A DNA stretch of 64,000 nt from CBDCGS01 sp965216915 (GCA_965216915.1 CBDCGS010000007.1:224377-288376); one strand, 5' to 3'. Shown: positions 41,794 through 54,905, counted from the first letter of the stretch. The notes: a model not told the origin generated them from the letters alone. A program made the numbers and translations.

Positions 41794-42981
41794 ATGGCAG
41801 AGACCTTCGATATCATCGTGATCGGTGGCGGCGTGGTCGGCGCGTCGACCGCCTACCACCTGGCCGCGCGCGGCGCCCGCTCGGTCGCGTTGGTCGAGCG
41901 CGGGGCGATCTGCTCCGGCGGAACGGCACGCTCCTGCGCGATCGTGCGCACCCACTACTCGGTACCGAGCAACACGGCTCTCACCGTGAAAAGCCTCGAG
42001 ATGTTCGACGACCTTGCGCGCTATCTCGACGCGCCGGAGGCCACGAGCGGTTTCGTGCGCTCCGGCTATCTCATCCTCGCCGGCGAGGGTGAGACGAGCG
42101 ACATGCTCGTCGAGAACATGCGTATGCAGGAGGCGATGGGTGCGGAGACCTATGCGGTTTCGCACGCAGACGCTCTGGCGCTGCATCCGCGCCTCGATCT
42201 CGCCGGGATTGGCGCAATCGGCCATGAGCCGCGGTCGGGCTATGCCGACCCCTATCTCACGACAACCGCGTTCGCGAGCGCCGCGCGACGGCGCGGTGTC
42301 ACGGTGATGACCGAGCGGCCGGTGCGTCGGTTGATGGCGGCCGGCATGCGCGTGACGGGGGTCGAGACCGATCAGGGCCCGGTCGGCGCGGCCCATGTCG
42401 TTCTTGCGCTCGGCCCTTGGTGCGGTGCGCTGCTGGATCCGCTCGGGATCGAACCGTATCTCGCGGTGTCCCGGCACATCGTGCTGACCCTCCGCGCGGA
42501 GGAGGCCTATGATCGCGACTTGCCGGTGATCAAAGACCTTTCGACGGCGAACAAGATGTATTTTCGCCCCGCGACCGGCGGCGTTGTGCTGGTGGGCACG
42601 GGCGATCATGGCGATCCCGTGGCAGACCCCGACGCCATGAGCGAGGCGGTCAGCGACGATTTCGTGCTGCTGCAAGGCGGGCAGCTGGCCCGCCGGATGC
42701 CGAGCTTCGCCGACGCCGCGCTCACCGACAGCTGGGTCGGTGCCTATGACATCACGCCGGACTGGAACCCGGTGCTCGGCGCACCAGACGGGTGGGACGG
42801 CCTTTCGCTTGCCTACGGCTTCTCCGGGCATGGCTTCAAGATGGCGCCTGCCGTCGGCAAGATGCTGGCCGACGTGATCCTCGGCCGGAGCCCCGAGGTC
42901 GACATCACCCCCTATCGCTACGGTCGTTTCGCCGACGACGCGCGTCTCTGCGGCGCCTATGGCATCGGATCGATCTCGTAA
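41794..42981 (+). CDS. FAD-dependent oxidoreductase (DAO family, sarcosine oxidase-like)
   Basis: A 395-residue flavoenzyme. FAD motif DIIVIGGGVVGASTAYHLAARG, then ICSGGTARSCAIVRTHYS, typical of sarcosine/dimethylglycine-type oxidases, and the C-terminal FSGHGFKMAPAVGKMLADV. It should oxidise an N-methyl or secondary amine. It is the last gene of the CmcJ-SDR-oxidase operon and is followed 19 bases later by a strong hairpin. Distinct from the PuuB-like oxidase at 8315. Confidence 0.92.
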   Translation: MAETFDIIVIGGGVVGASTAYHLAARGARSVALVERGAICSGGTARSCAIVRTHYSVPSNTALTVKSLEMFDDLARYLDAPEATSGFVRSGYLILAGEGETSDMLVENMRMQEAMGAETYAVSHADALALHPRLDLAGIGAIGHEPRSGYADPYLTTTAFASAARRRGVTVMTERPVRRLMAAGMRVTGVETDQGPVGAAHVVLALGPWCGALLDPLGIEPYLAVSRHIVLTLRAEEAYDRDLPVIKDLSTANKMYFRPATGGVVLVGTGDHGDPVADPDAMSEAVSDDFVLLQGGQLARRMPSFADAALTDSWVGAYDITPDWNPVLGAPDGWDGLSLAYGFSGHGFKMAPAVGKMLADVILGRSPEVDITPYRYGRFADDARLCGAYGIGSIS

Positions 42982-43000
42982 CGATGTCCCCGTAAACGAG

Positions 43001-43033
43001 ATAGGGGTTGGGCCCTCACGACCCAACCCCTAT
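43001..43033. terminator. Bidirectional terminator between the oxidase and tRNA-Asn
   Basis: ATAGGGGTTGGG (43001-43012) and CCCAACCCCTAT (43022-43033) form a perfect 12-bp stem with a nine-base loop. It lies between the convergent oxidase gene and tRNA-Asn and can stop transcription from both sides. Confidence 0.75.
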
Positions 43034-43039
43034 GGGATT

Positions 43040-43115
43040 TGGCTCCCCGGGCCGGACTCGAACCAGCGACCCAGCGGTTAACAGCCGCTTGCTCTACCAA
43101 CTGAGCTACCGGGGA
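43040..43115 (-). tRNA. tRNA-Asn (GTT)
   Basis: 76 bases including an encoded CCA. Acceptor stem TCCCCGG/CCGGGGA, D arm with AGCTCAGTTGGTAGAGC, anticodon GTT in CTGTTAA, and T arm with GGTTCGAGTCC. All four arms pair. Confidence 0.97.
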
Positions 43116-43170
43116 TCGGTAGCCCCGATCGGTTTGCCGATCAGGGCCCGTATCCGCATGTTCAGCGCGC

Positions 43171-43176
43171 CTTATA
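43171..43176 (-). promoter_or_regulatory. Probable -10 box of tRNA-Asn
   Basis: On the minus strand GTGTTATAAGGCG offers TATAAG (5/6 match to TATAAT), about 55 bases upstream of the tRNA. No convincing -35 box was seen. Confidence 0.4.
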
Positions 43177-43265
43177 ACACCCGTCCCGCAGGCGTTCCAG
43201 AGCGCCGATGCGGAGGATAAGACGCGCCCCTCAAGCCACCGTTAACGGGCGTGGCGCAACCGGCC

Positions 43266-44591
43266 TCAAGGCTCTCCCGGACGGTCCGGCGTGCGCAGCC
43301 AGACGGGCAGCTGGTCGGCCTCGAAGTGCTCGGCCGCCTCCGCCAGCCGCTTGCGGGCGATCTCGCGAAACTCTTCGGCCATCTCGGGATGATCCTCCAG
43401 CAAGCGGTCGAGATCGCGGCCCTCCAGGACGAGCATCTGACACTCGGTGATCGAGATGACGGTCGCGACGCGCGGGCCTCGGTGGAGCAGCGCCAGCTCG
43501 CCGAAGAAATCGCCGGACGAGAGATGGAGCGGGTGTGGCGGGATCTCGACCTCGACATCTCCGGCGACGATGAAATACATGCATGTCGCCGGCTCGCCAC
43601 GGCGCACGATGGTGTAGCGGGCGGGCACCGTCTTCGGGGTGAGAAGGTGCGTGATTTCGGCGATGTCGTTGGCGTCGAGCTTGGCGAAGATCGGCACGTT
43701 CGCGACGAGCCCCCAGGTCACCACGAACTGTCGCTTGCCGATCTCCTGCATGAATCCGGACGCGAGGATCGCCGCCGGCAGCGCGTACATGCCGAGCCCG
43801 AGTATGGTCACGAAGCCGCCGAGGACCTTGCCGAGCGGCGTGTGCGGGACGACATCGCCATAGCCGACCGTCGTGAGCGTGACGAGCGCCCACCACATGG
43901 CCGTCGGAATGTCGGCAAACGCCTCCGGCTGGACATCGTGCTCGACCAGGTACATGACGCTGGAGGAGACCAGAAGCATCAGCACCATGAGCATGGCCAC
44001 GACCAGGAAGGTGCGGCGCTGGTTGGCGATCACCGTCGCCAGCGTTTCCCAGGCGCCGGAGTAGCGGGTGAGCTTGAGCACGCGTAGCAGCCTGAGCACG
44101 CGCAGGAAACGCAGGTCGATCCCGATGAAGACGCTCAAATAGAATGGCAGCACCACCGCGAGATCGATGAGCGCCATCGGCGTCACCATGTAGCGGAGGC
44201 GGCCGAGGATCGAGTGCGCGAAGCGATCGTCTGGCGCTTCGACGCACGACCACACGCGCGCGAGATACTCGAGCGTGAAGATGCCGACGGAGGCCATCTC
44301 GAACGCCGCGAAATAAGGTTCGTAGGGCGCGCCGATGGACTCCATCGTCTCGATGATCGCGGCGACCACGTTGAGGATGATCAGGCAGATCAGCGCACGG
44401 TCGACGATACGGCTGAAACGATCGCCGGTGTGCTCCACCTCGAGGATTTGGTGGGCGCGGGCTCGGATTCTCGCGATCACGTGTGAATCGGCGGCTCGTG
44501 AAATATCGATGATCTCCGGTGACGAATCGCGTTTCAAGCCCCACATATCAGAGGTGGCGCGGGTTAACGAGGTGTGACCGTGGTCATACAC
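43266..44591 (-). CDS. Voltage-gated potassium-channel-like protein with cyclic-nucleotide-binding domain
   Basis: A 441-residue inner-membrane channel with six helices and a C-terminal CNB domain. S4 reads RFLRVLRLLRVLKLTR, with arginines at regular steps; the selectivity filter is TTVGYGD, so it is potassium-selective. The CNB domain (about 300-420) contains FFGELALLHRGPRVATV, with the glutamate and arginine that bind the cyclic nucleotide's ribose and phosphate. Bacterial relatives such as MlotiK1 open on cAMP. The start is uncertain: ATG 44591 and ATG 44546 both lack a good ribosome site. The CHASE2 adenylate cyclase about 6 kb away may supply its ligand (inference). Confidence 0.9.
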   Translation of the reverse strand: MYDHGHTSLTRATSDMWGLKRDSSPEIIDISRAADSHVIARIRARAHQILEVEHTGDRFSRIVDRALICLIILNVVAAIIETMESIGAPYEPYFAAFEMASVGIFTLEYLARVWSCVEAPDDRFAHSILGRLRYMVTPMALIDLAVVLPFYLSVFIGIDLRFLRVLRLLRVLKLTRYSGAWETLATVIANQRRTFLVVAMLMVLMLLVSSSVMYLVEHDVQPEAFADIPTAMWWALVTLTTVGYGDVVPHTPLGKVLGGFVTILGLGMYALPAAILASGFMQEIGKRQFVVTWGLVANVPIFAKLDANDIAEITHLLTPKTVPARYTIVRRGEPATCMYFIVAGDVEVEIPPHPLHLSSGDFFGELALLHRGPRVATVISITECQMLVLEGRDLDRLLEDHPEMAEEFREIARKRLAEAAEHFEADQLPVWLRTPDRPGEP

Positions 44592-44647
44592 CGGCCCGGC
44601 GCGTTGCGGCAGGCTGACCCCGTCCGAGCCCTTCGAAGGAGGCGCCT

Positions 44648-45262
44648 ATGGTGCGGCGACGAATCGGGTTCGCGCCGGTCGGTATCACCACGGCTGTCAT
44701 GCTGGCCTGTGGCATCGCGTTGGCCGCGTGCCAGCCCTCGCACTATGCGGTGACCCAGGATCGCGCGTACAGCCCGAGCGAATTTCACTATGCGACGGCA
44801 AACAAGGATGTTCGCACGGTGATCCGCGGAAACCCGTTCGACGGCCCGAAGGACCGGCTGGAGGCGGTGATTCTCGACGCGATGCAGCCCGTGAATTGGG
44901 GCTTCGAGGGTCCTTACACACCGCGCACACGCTTCACGACCCAGCCCGATGGTTCAGCCAATGAGAACTATCGCATCGAGGTGAGCTTTCGGCGCGACGA
45001 TCTTGCGGCACCTGCCGCGATTTGCGCGGGCGGCGGCGGCGGCGACTCGTCGTCTCCGAGCACCGCCATCGTCGCGCGCATGGCGTTCTGCTACCAAGAC
45101 CGGCTTCTTTCGACGACGGTCGGCCATCTCGACAGTCCCGAGGGCGTGTACGATCCGCGCTTCCACCGGTTGATCGCCCGGATGACGCGCGATCTCTTTC
45201 CGCAACGCGACTTCCGTGAAGGCGATGTCGCCCGGCGAAACGCGCGGTTCGGCTTGCCGTGA
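44648..45262 (+). CDS. Hypothetical lipoprotein
   Basis: A 204-residue protein with a lipoprotein signal: basic MVRRR, hydrophobic VGITTAVMLACGIALAAC and lipobox LAAC with Cys28. The mature part has a conserved-looking DVRTVIRGNPFDGPKDRLEA segment, followed by strands and a low-complexity Gly/Ser stretch (GGGGGDSSSPS). Not assigned to a known family. GGAGGCGCC ribosome site just upstream. Stands alone between the channel gene (divergent) and tRNA-Cys. Confidence 0.8.
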   Translation: MVRRRIGFAPVGITTAVMLACGIALAACQPSHYAVTQDRAYSPSEFHYATANKDVRTVIRGNPFDGPKDRLEAVILDAMQPVNWGFEGPYTPRTRFTTQPDGSANENYRIEVSFRRDDLAAPAAICAGGGGGDSSSPSTAIVARMAFCYQDRLLSTTVGHLDSPEGVYDPRFHRLIARMTRDLFPQRDFREGDVARRNARFGLP

Positions 45263-45265
45263 GGC

Positions 45266-45291
45266 CACGCCGCGTTGCTTGTCGCGGCGTG
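45266..45291. terminator. GC-rich hairpin between the lipoprotein gene and tRNA-Cys
   Basis: CACGCCGCG-TTGCTTGT-CGCGGCGTG: perfect 9-bp stem starting four bases after the lipoprotein stop. It could terminate both convergent transcripts. No U-run. Confidence 0.6.
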
Positions 45292-45351
45292 CGTTGCAAG
45301 CGGCCTCCGGATGCCCGGCGATCGGCGGAGCGCCCGGGTCTCGAAAGGAAT

Positions 45352-45425
45352 TGGAGGCCGAGGCCGGAATCGAACCGGCGTACACGGATTTGCAGTCCGC
45401 TGCATAGCCACTCTGCCACCCGGCC
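45352..45425 (-). tRNA. tRNA-Cys (GCA)
   Basis: 74 bases including CCA. Acceptor GGCCGGG/CTCGGCC, anticodon GCA in CTGCAAA, T arm GGTTCGAATCC, discriminator U as is usual for tRNA-Cys. Confidence 0.97.
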
Positions 45426-45531
45426 TGAGGGTGGGGCACCGGGACGGTGCCCACGGGACCGGCGCCATTTAGGGCGAGCCACTGCGCTGGGTCAACCTTC
45501 GGATAACCTTTCGATAACGAACCGGCAGCCA

Positions 45532-45559
45532 TTGTCAATCGCAGGTCGCTCACTATAGT
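45532..45559 (+). promoter_or_regulatory. Sigma-70-type promoter of the pcm-rhodanese-tolC genes
   Basis: TTGTCA (45532-45537), 16-base spacer, TATAGT (45554-45559): 5/6 matches to both boxes. Start of transcription near 45566, about 41 bases before the pcm ATG. The -10 box lies in a perfect 12-bp palindrome TCACTATAGTGA (45550-45561) that could also be an operator. Confidence 0.6.
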
Positions 45560-45606
45560 GACAGCGCGTCGCCACGACGCTCCGAACAACCCACGGCACG
45601 CCACCC

Positions 45607-46263
45607 ATGGTCGACTACGCAGCCGCCCGCCTCAACATGGTCGAGAGCCAGGTTCGCACCAACAAGGTGACGGACGAAGCACTGCTCGCGGCGCTCGGTG
45701 AGATCGAGCGCGAGAGGTTCGTGCCCAATCGGTTGAGCGGGGTGGCCTATGTCGACGAGGATCTCGAGATCGCGCCGGGGCGCTATCTGATGGAGCCCAT
45801 GGTGCTCGCGCGCATGCTTCACGTGGCGCGGATCGGGCCCGAGGATGTGGTGCTCGATGTCGGCTGCGGCACGGGATATGCCTCGGCCGTGATGGCGCGG
45901 CTTGCGGGCACCGTGGTGGCTTTGGAGGCCGATCAAGCGCTCGCCGACGAAGCGACCCGCACGCTGAGCGAGGTCGGCGCCGACAACGCGATCGTGGTGA
46001 CCGGTCCGCTCGCGCAGGGGTTTGCGCGCCAGGGACCCTACGACGTGATCCTTTTCGGCGGTGCGATCCACGACCTGCCCGCCCTGTTCGTCGATCAGCT
46101 CGCCGAGGGCGGCCGGATCGTCGCGGTGCGGCGGGGATCGAACGGACTTGGTGAGGCGGTGCTGTGGGCGAAGCTTAGGGGCACGCTGTCGAGCCGCGCG
46201 CTGTTCGAAGCGGCGGTGCCGCCGCTTCCCGAATTCGCCCCAGCGCCGGCGTTCGAATTTTGA
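45607..46263 (+). CDS. pcm: Protein-L-isoaspartate O-methyltransferase family protein
   Basis: A 218-residue SAM-dependent methyltransferase. Start MVDYAAARLNMVESQVRTN, then REFVPN-like ERFVPNRLSGVAYVDEDLEI, the SAM motif VLDVGCGTGYASAVMARLAG and acid VVALEAD. Belongs to the short, alphaproteobacterial pcm branch that precedes tolC; whether it repairs isoaspartate is not certain for this branch, because the C-terminal part is shorter than in E. coli Pcm. First gene of the operon with the rhodanese, 18 bases away. Confidence 0.9.
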   Translation: MVDYAAARLNMVESQVRTNKVTDEALLAALGEIERERFVPNRLSGVAYVDEDLEIAPGRYLMEPMVLARMLHVARIGPEDVVLDVGCGTGYASAVMARLAGTVVALEADQALADEATRTLSEVGADNAIVVTGPLAQGFARQGPYDVILFGGAIHDLPALFVDQLAEGGRIVAVRRGSNGLGEAVLWAKLRGTLSSRALFEAAVPPLPEFAPAPAFEF

Positions 46264-46281
46264 TGGGCCGGAGACGAGCGG

Positions 46282-46605
46282 GTGGACGTGCCACAAATGT
46301 CGGTTGAGGCGTTCGCCGAGCTCCGCGCGAGCGAGGAGGTCTATCAACTTCTCGACGTTCGCGAGCCGTGGGAGGTCGCGCTTGCGCGCCTGCCCGAGGC
46401 GCTCACGATCCCGATGCCCGAGATCGTGTCCCGTACCGCGGACCTCGCGCATGACAAGCCGCTGGTCGTGATGTGCCACCACGGCCAACGGAGCATGCAG
46501 GTCGCAGCCTGGCTCAGGCAACAGGGATTTGGCAACGCCATCAACCTTGCCGGCGGGATCGACGCGTGGTCGCGCGTCGTGGATATGTCGGTGCCGGCCT
46601 ATTGA
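46282..46605 (+). CDS. Rhodanese-like domain protein
   Basis: A 107-residue single rhodanese domain. Active-site loop CHHGQRS with Cys65, LLDVREPWEVALARLP and LAGGIDAWSRVVDMSVPAY at the C-terminus. It carries or transfers sulfur as a persulfide. GTG start at 46282 behind a GGAG site; 11 bases before tolC. This place between pcm and tolC is conserved in alphaproteobacteria. Confidence 0.92.
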   Translation: MDVPQMSVEAFAELRASEEVYQLLDVREPWEVALARLPEALTIPMPEIVSRTADLAHDKPLVVMCHHGQRSMQVAAWLRQQGFGNAINLAGGIDAWSRVVDMSVPAY

Positions 46606-46616
46606 GGGGGGCTGAC

Positions 46617-48017
46617 ATGGCCGCACAGCGTTATCTGGGTCGTCGCTGCCGCATCGTCACCGGTGCCGCTCTCTGCGGGCTGGCTTTCATGGCACTCGGC
46701 CACGGTGTGGTGCAGGGCGGGACGCTGACGGAAGCACTTGCACTTGCCTATCAGAACAACCCGACCCTCCTCGCCGAGCGCGCCAACTTGCGCGCCGCAG
46801 ACGAAGAGGTCTCGCAGGCCGTCGCCGGCTGGCGCCCGACGATTCAATTCACCGGCGAGGCGGGGATCTCCGACGTTTCGACGGTCAGCAATTTTGGTGG
46901 CGGCACGACCGAAACTTCCGACACGCTTCGCCCCTATTCCTACTCAGTGTCGATCGTCGAGCCGCTCTACCGGGGCGGCCGCACCGTCGCCGAGACCGAA
47001 TCCGCGGAGAACTTGGTTCTCGCCGGTCGTTCGCAGGTGCTCGTCGTCGAGCAGCGGGTGATGTTGGATGGGGTGACCGCCTATGTGGACGTTCTGCGGA
47101 ACCAATCGGAGGTCGAACTCAATCGCAACAATGAGCGGGTTCTGAAGCGTCAACTCGAGGCCGCACAGGATCGCTTCGACGTCGGCGAGGTCACCCGCAC
47201 CGACGTCGCGCAGGCCGAGGCCCGCCTGGCGCAGGCTGAGGCGGATCGCGTCGCGGCCGAAGGCAGCTTGATCTCGGCGCGTGCCATTTACCGTCAGGTC
47301 ATCGGCGAGCTTCCGGAAGACCTGGAATGGCCGGCCTTGCCGTCGGGCCTTCCGGCATCCGAGGGCGAGACCTTGCAGCTTGCGGCGCGCGACAATCCGG
47401 CGATCATCGCGGCCACGTTCGTCGAGCGCTCGGCGAGCGCCGATGTCGACGTCGCGCTCTCGGTCCTGCTGCCACAGCTCTCGGTGCGCGGCTCCTACAC
47501 CGAGCAGTTTGACGTTTCCGCGTTCACCGACGAGACCTCGACGGCCTCGCTGACAGCCAATATCACAGTGCCGCTCTATCAGAGTGGCGCCGAGCACTCG
47601 GAGGTACGCCGATCGAAGGAGATCGCGAGCCGGCGCCGTCTCGATGTCGACCAGACGCGGCGGGACGTTCTCGAGGAGGTGACGCGCGCATGGGAGGCGC
47701 TGGTGACGGCGCAAGCCCAAATCGCCGCCTTCGAGAGCCAGGTCCGCGCCGCCGAGATTGCGCTCGAAGGCGTTGAGCAGGAGGTGCTGGTCGGGCTCAG
47801 AACCACGCTCGACCTGCTGGACGCCGAACAGGAGCTATTCGAGGCACGCGTCAATCTCGTGCGGGCGGAGCGGGACGAGGTGGTCTCGGCTTACTGGGTC
47901 AAATCGACGATCGGCGAGCTCACGGCCAAACGCCTCGGCCTTCCCGTCGACTACTACAATGTCGAGGAGCACTACGAACGTGTGCGCGGCAAGCTTTTCG
48001 GTCTCTCGATTGATTGA
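46617..48017 (+). CDS. tolC: TolC-family outer-membrane channel protein
   Basis: A 466-residue outer-membrane efflux protein. A signal peptide (about 36 residues, ending near VVQGG) is followed by two OEP repeats: the first with LTEALALAYQNNPTLLAERA and YSVSIVEPLYRGGRTVAETE, the second with LAARDNPAIIAATFVERSA and ANITVPLYQSGAEHSEVRRS. The long periplasmic helices are evident (VLVVEQRVMLDGVTAYVDVL). It works with inner-membrane pumps (RND, ABC or type I secretion). GAGGGGGG site; an in-frame start at 46473 would overlap the rhodanese gene and spoil the signal peptide. Confidence 0.93.
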   Translation: MAAQRYLGRRCRIVTGAALCGLAFMALGHGVVQGGTLTEALALAYQNNPTLLAERANLRAADEEVSQAVAGWRPTIQFTGEAGISDVSTVSNFGGGTTETSDTLRPYSYSVSIVEPLYRGGRTVAETESAENLVLAGRSQVLVVEQRVMLDGVTAYVDVLRNQSEVELNRNNERVLKRQLEAAQDRFDVGEVTRTDVAQAEARLAQAEADRVAAEGSLISARAIYRQVIGELPEDLEWPALPSGLPASEGETLQLAARDNPAIIAATFVERSASADVDVALSVLLPQLSVRGSYTEQFDVSAFTDETSTASLTANITVPLYQSGAEHSEVRRSKEIASRRRLDVDQTRRDVLEEVTRAWEALVTAQAQIAAFESQVRAAEIALEGVEQEVLVGLRTTLDLLDAEQELFEARVNLVRAERDEVVSAYWVKSTIGELTAKRLGLPVDYYNVEEHYERVRGKLFGLSID

Positions 48018-48118
48018 GGGCCCGGTGCCGCCCCTGCCGACGCGCCGGCCTGCGCTGGCAATTTCGCGCCGTTTATCCTAGTGTCGACACACCCTTAGCA
48101 TAAGAGCGCGCCCAGGCC

Positions 48119-48757
48119 ATGGCCGATCCGAAATCCCAAGACGAGCCGTCGATGGAGGAGATCCTGGCGTCGATACGCCGGATCATCTCGGAGGACGAAC
48201 AAGAGGGCGGTGACGAGAAGGCCGAGGAGGCCGACGCCCAGGCCGAGGCCGAGGATTCCTTGGTCGACGTTCTTGATGAAGAGGCCGACACGCCAGCCGC
48301 GGCCGCCGAGGCAGAGGAGCCGGAACAGGCGGAAGACGATGTCCTGGAGCTGACCGACATGGTCGACGACGACGGCAATGTCGTCGCGCTGCAGGATGAC
48401 GCGGAGGAGCCCGCGCCGGCCGAGGAGACCGAGCCCGAGCCCGAGGATGAGGTCGAGCTCGAGCTTGAAGAAAAACTCGAAGAGCCCGTCGAGACGGCGG
48501 ATGACCGCTTGGTCTCGGATGGGACCGAGGGTTTGGTCGCGGCGGCACTCCAAAGCCTTGACCGCACGGTCTCCCCCGCATCCCCCGATCCGGGGGGCCA
48601 GCGCGTGTCCGCTGGCGGGCGGACGATCGAAGAGTTGGTGATCGAGATGCTCCGGCCCATGCTGAAGGAATGGTTGGACGAGAACCTACCGCAGGTCGTG
48701 CAGCGCCTCGTCCAGCGTGAGATCGACCGGATCTCGCGCAACGTGGACCCCGTCTAG
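48119..48757 (+). CDS. popZ: Polar organizing protein PopZ (DUF2497)
   Basis: A 212-residue protein with the three-part layout of PopZ: the N-terminal helix SMEEILASIRRIISED (binding region), a disordered acidic and proline-containing middle of ~130 residues, and the conserved C-terminal assembly helices TIEELVIEMLRPMLKEWLDE and NLPQVVQRLVQREIDRIS. It self-assembles at the pole and anchors the chromosome and cell-cycle proteins. Position between tolC and valS is standard for alphaproteobacteria, and the protein is restricted to that class. The middle region is longer and more acidic than in Caulobacter PopZ. Confidence 0.93.
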   Translation: MADPKSQDEPSMEEILASIRRIISEDEQEGGDEKAEEADAQAEAEDSLVDVLDEEADTPAAAAEAEEPEQAEDDVLELTDMVDDDGNVVALQDDAEEPAPAEETEPEPEDEVELELEEKLEEPVETADDRLVSDGTEGLVAAALQSLDRTVSPASPDPGGQRVSAGGRTIEELVIEMLRPMLKEWLDENLPQVVQRLVQREIDRISRNVDPV

Positions 48758-48865
48758 CCGCCGTCATTTTCGTGGCGCCGGCGGCGGTTCTCGGATCGCG
48801 TGCCCACAATCTTCAACCTTTTGACCGGCGGGCCTCTCCGTCTCGGTGAGCCCAAGAGCTGAGCG

Positions 48866-51522
<2,657 letters not shown>

Positions 51523-51523
<1 letters not shown>

Positions 51524-51538
51524 CGCGCGTTCGCGCGC
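51523..51538. terminator. GC hairpin at the end of valS
   Basis: GCGCGCG-TT-CGCGCGC: perfect 7-bp stem that begins in the valS stop codon. No T-run; a likely pause or terminator. Confidence 0.45.
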
Positions 51539-51639
51539 AGATGCATGCGGCGCCCTGGACAGCGCGCTTTCGCCGTGGGATCTAGTAGGTTGAAGATGCG
51601 GGAGAAAGGTCTCGCCGCGGGGGATTCGAAGGAAGGCCG

Positions 51640-53361
<1,722 letters not shown>

Positions 53362-53385
53362 CCTGCGGCGGCAGTCGCGGGCGAC

Positions 53386-54900
53386 ATGCGCATCGCGGTC
53401 GGCGGGTTTCAGCACGAAACCAACACCTTCGCACCTGTCGGTGCCGACTTTGCCGCGTTCGAGCAGGCCGACAGCTGGCCCGCGCTGAGCCGTGCCGAGG
53501 CATTGTTCGATGCGGTGGCCGGCATCAACCTGCCGATTGCCGGCTTCATCGAGGCCGCGCGCGCGGCCGGACACACGCTCGTTCCCCTCACCTGGTGCGC
53601 GGCGACGCCCTCCGCCCAGGTGACCGAGGACGCCTTCGAGCGTGTCTCGGCGCTGCTGCTCGAAGACCTCGCGCACGCGGACGTGGATGCGGTCTATCTC
53701 GACCTCCACGGCGCGATGGTCGCGGCGCATGTCGACGACGGGGAAGGCGAGGTTCTGCGACGTGTGCGGGCGGCGATCGGCGCGCGCCCCCTCGTCGCGA
53801 GCCTCGATCTCCACGCGAACATCACGGAGGAGATGGCGGCCGAGGCCTCGGGCCTTGTCGTTTATCGCACCTATCCGCATGTCGACATGGCGGAGACCGG
53901 CGCCCGCGCCGCGCGGCTTGTCGCGGGGCTCGCCGAACATGGCGCGCCGGCCGCGCGCGCGCTCCACAAGTTCGATTTCCTCGTGCCCCTGGTCGGGCAA
54001 TGCACCATGGTCGAGCCCGCGGCCGGGCTCTACGGGATGCTCGACGCCGAGACGGCGTGGCCGGATGTTCTTAGCCTTTCGCTTGCGATGGGATTTCCCG
54101 CGGCGGACATCGCGGCCTGCGGGCCGAGTGTCTATGGGGTTGGGCAAGCGCAAGGCGCGGTCGACGCAGCGGTCGAGCGGGTTGCCGCCGCGGTCGCCGC
54201 GCAGGAGCACGCGTTTGCCGGTGCGCTGCTCACACCCGATGAGGCGGTGCAGCAGGCGATGGCGGAGTCGTGCGGCGCCGGGCCGGTCGTCATCGCTGAC
54301 ACGCAAGACAATCCGGGCGGCGGCGGCCCCTCCGACACGGTCGGCATGCTCGAGGCCCTCGTGCGCAACGGCGCGACGGGTGCCGTGCTCGCGCTGATGC
54401 AGGACCCGGCGGTTGCGGCGGAGGCAAAGGCGGCGGGTGAGGGCGCGGTGATCGAGGCGGGGCTCGGCGCGAAATCGGGCTTTCCCGGCGAGGCGCCGTT
54501 TGCGGGCCGCTTCGCCGTCGAGCGTGTCGTCACCGGCCGGTTCACCGCCACCGGCCCGGTGTGGCGCGGCAGCCGCATGGATCTCGGCCCGATGGCCCTG
54601 CTTCGCGTCGTCGAGCCGGCGGGCTGTGATGTGCGCGTGATCGTCGGCAGCCGTAAGTTTCAGGCGGCAGACCAAGCCCTGTTCCGCCATGTGGGGATCG
54701 AGCCGCGCGCGGCGCGTATTCTCGTGCTCAAGAGTTCGGTCCATTTCCGCGCCGACTTGCAGCCGATCGCCTCGAAGGTGCTGGTGGCCGTGGCACCCGG
54801 CCCGAACCTCGCCAACCCGGCCGACTACGACTACCGCAAGCTGCGCGCCGGGGTGCGCCTCGAGCCGCGTGGCGCGCCGTTTCGGCCGCCGGATCGCTGA
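53386..54900 (+). CDS. mlrC: M81-family metallopeptidase (MlrC-like)
   Basis: A 504-residue protein of the M81/MlrC family. The start MRIAVGGFQHETNTFAP, the YLDLHGAMVAAH and PHVDMAETGARAA blocks with probable zinc ligands, and DTQDNPGGGGPSDT are the family's signatures. MlrC completes breakdown of linearised microcystin in sphingomonads, but most homologues act on other peptides or dipeptide-like compounds; no mlrA or mlrB lies nearby. No signal peptide is seen. Full length. Confidence 0.92.
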   Translation: MRIAVGGFQHETNTFAPVGADFAAFEQADSWPALSRAEALFDAVAGINLPIAGFIEAARAAGHTLVPLTWCAATPSAQVTEDAFERVSALLLEDLAHADVDAVYLDLHGAMVAAHVDDGEGEVLRRVRAAIGARPLVASLDLHANITEEMAAEASGLVVYRTYPHVDMAETGARAARLVAGLAEHGAPAARALHKFDFLVPLVGQCTMVEPAAGLYGMLDAETAWPDVLSLSLAMGFPAADIAACGPSVYGVGQAQGAVDAAVERVAAAVAAQEHAFAGALLTPDEAVQQAMAESCGAGPVVIADTQDNPGGGGPSDTVGMLEALVRNGATGAVLALMQDPAVAAEAKAAGEGAVIEAGLGAKSGFPGEAPFAGRFAVERVVTGRFTATGPVWRGSRMDLGPMALLRVVEPAGCDVRVIVGSRKFQAADQALFRHVGIEPRAARILVLKSSVHFRADLQPIASKVLVAVAPGPNLANPADYDYRKLRAGVRLEPRGAPFRPPDR

Positions 54901-54905
54901 TCGGC

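Noticed and set aside
45434..45452. Hairpin GGGCACCG-GGA-CGGTGCCC upstream of tRNA-Cys
   Set aside because: It lies upstream of the tRNA 5' end and before the pcm promoter; no clear role as terminator or riboswitch.
53386..54900. Microcystin degradation locus
   Set aside because: Only the MlrC-like gene is present; mlrA, mlrB and mlrD are absent and M81 proteins have wider roles.
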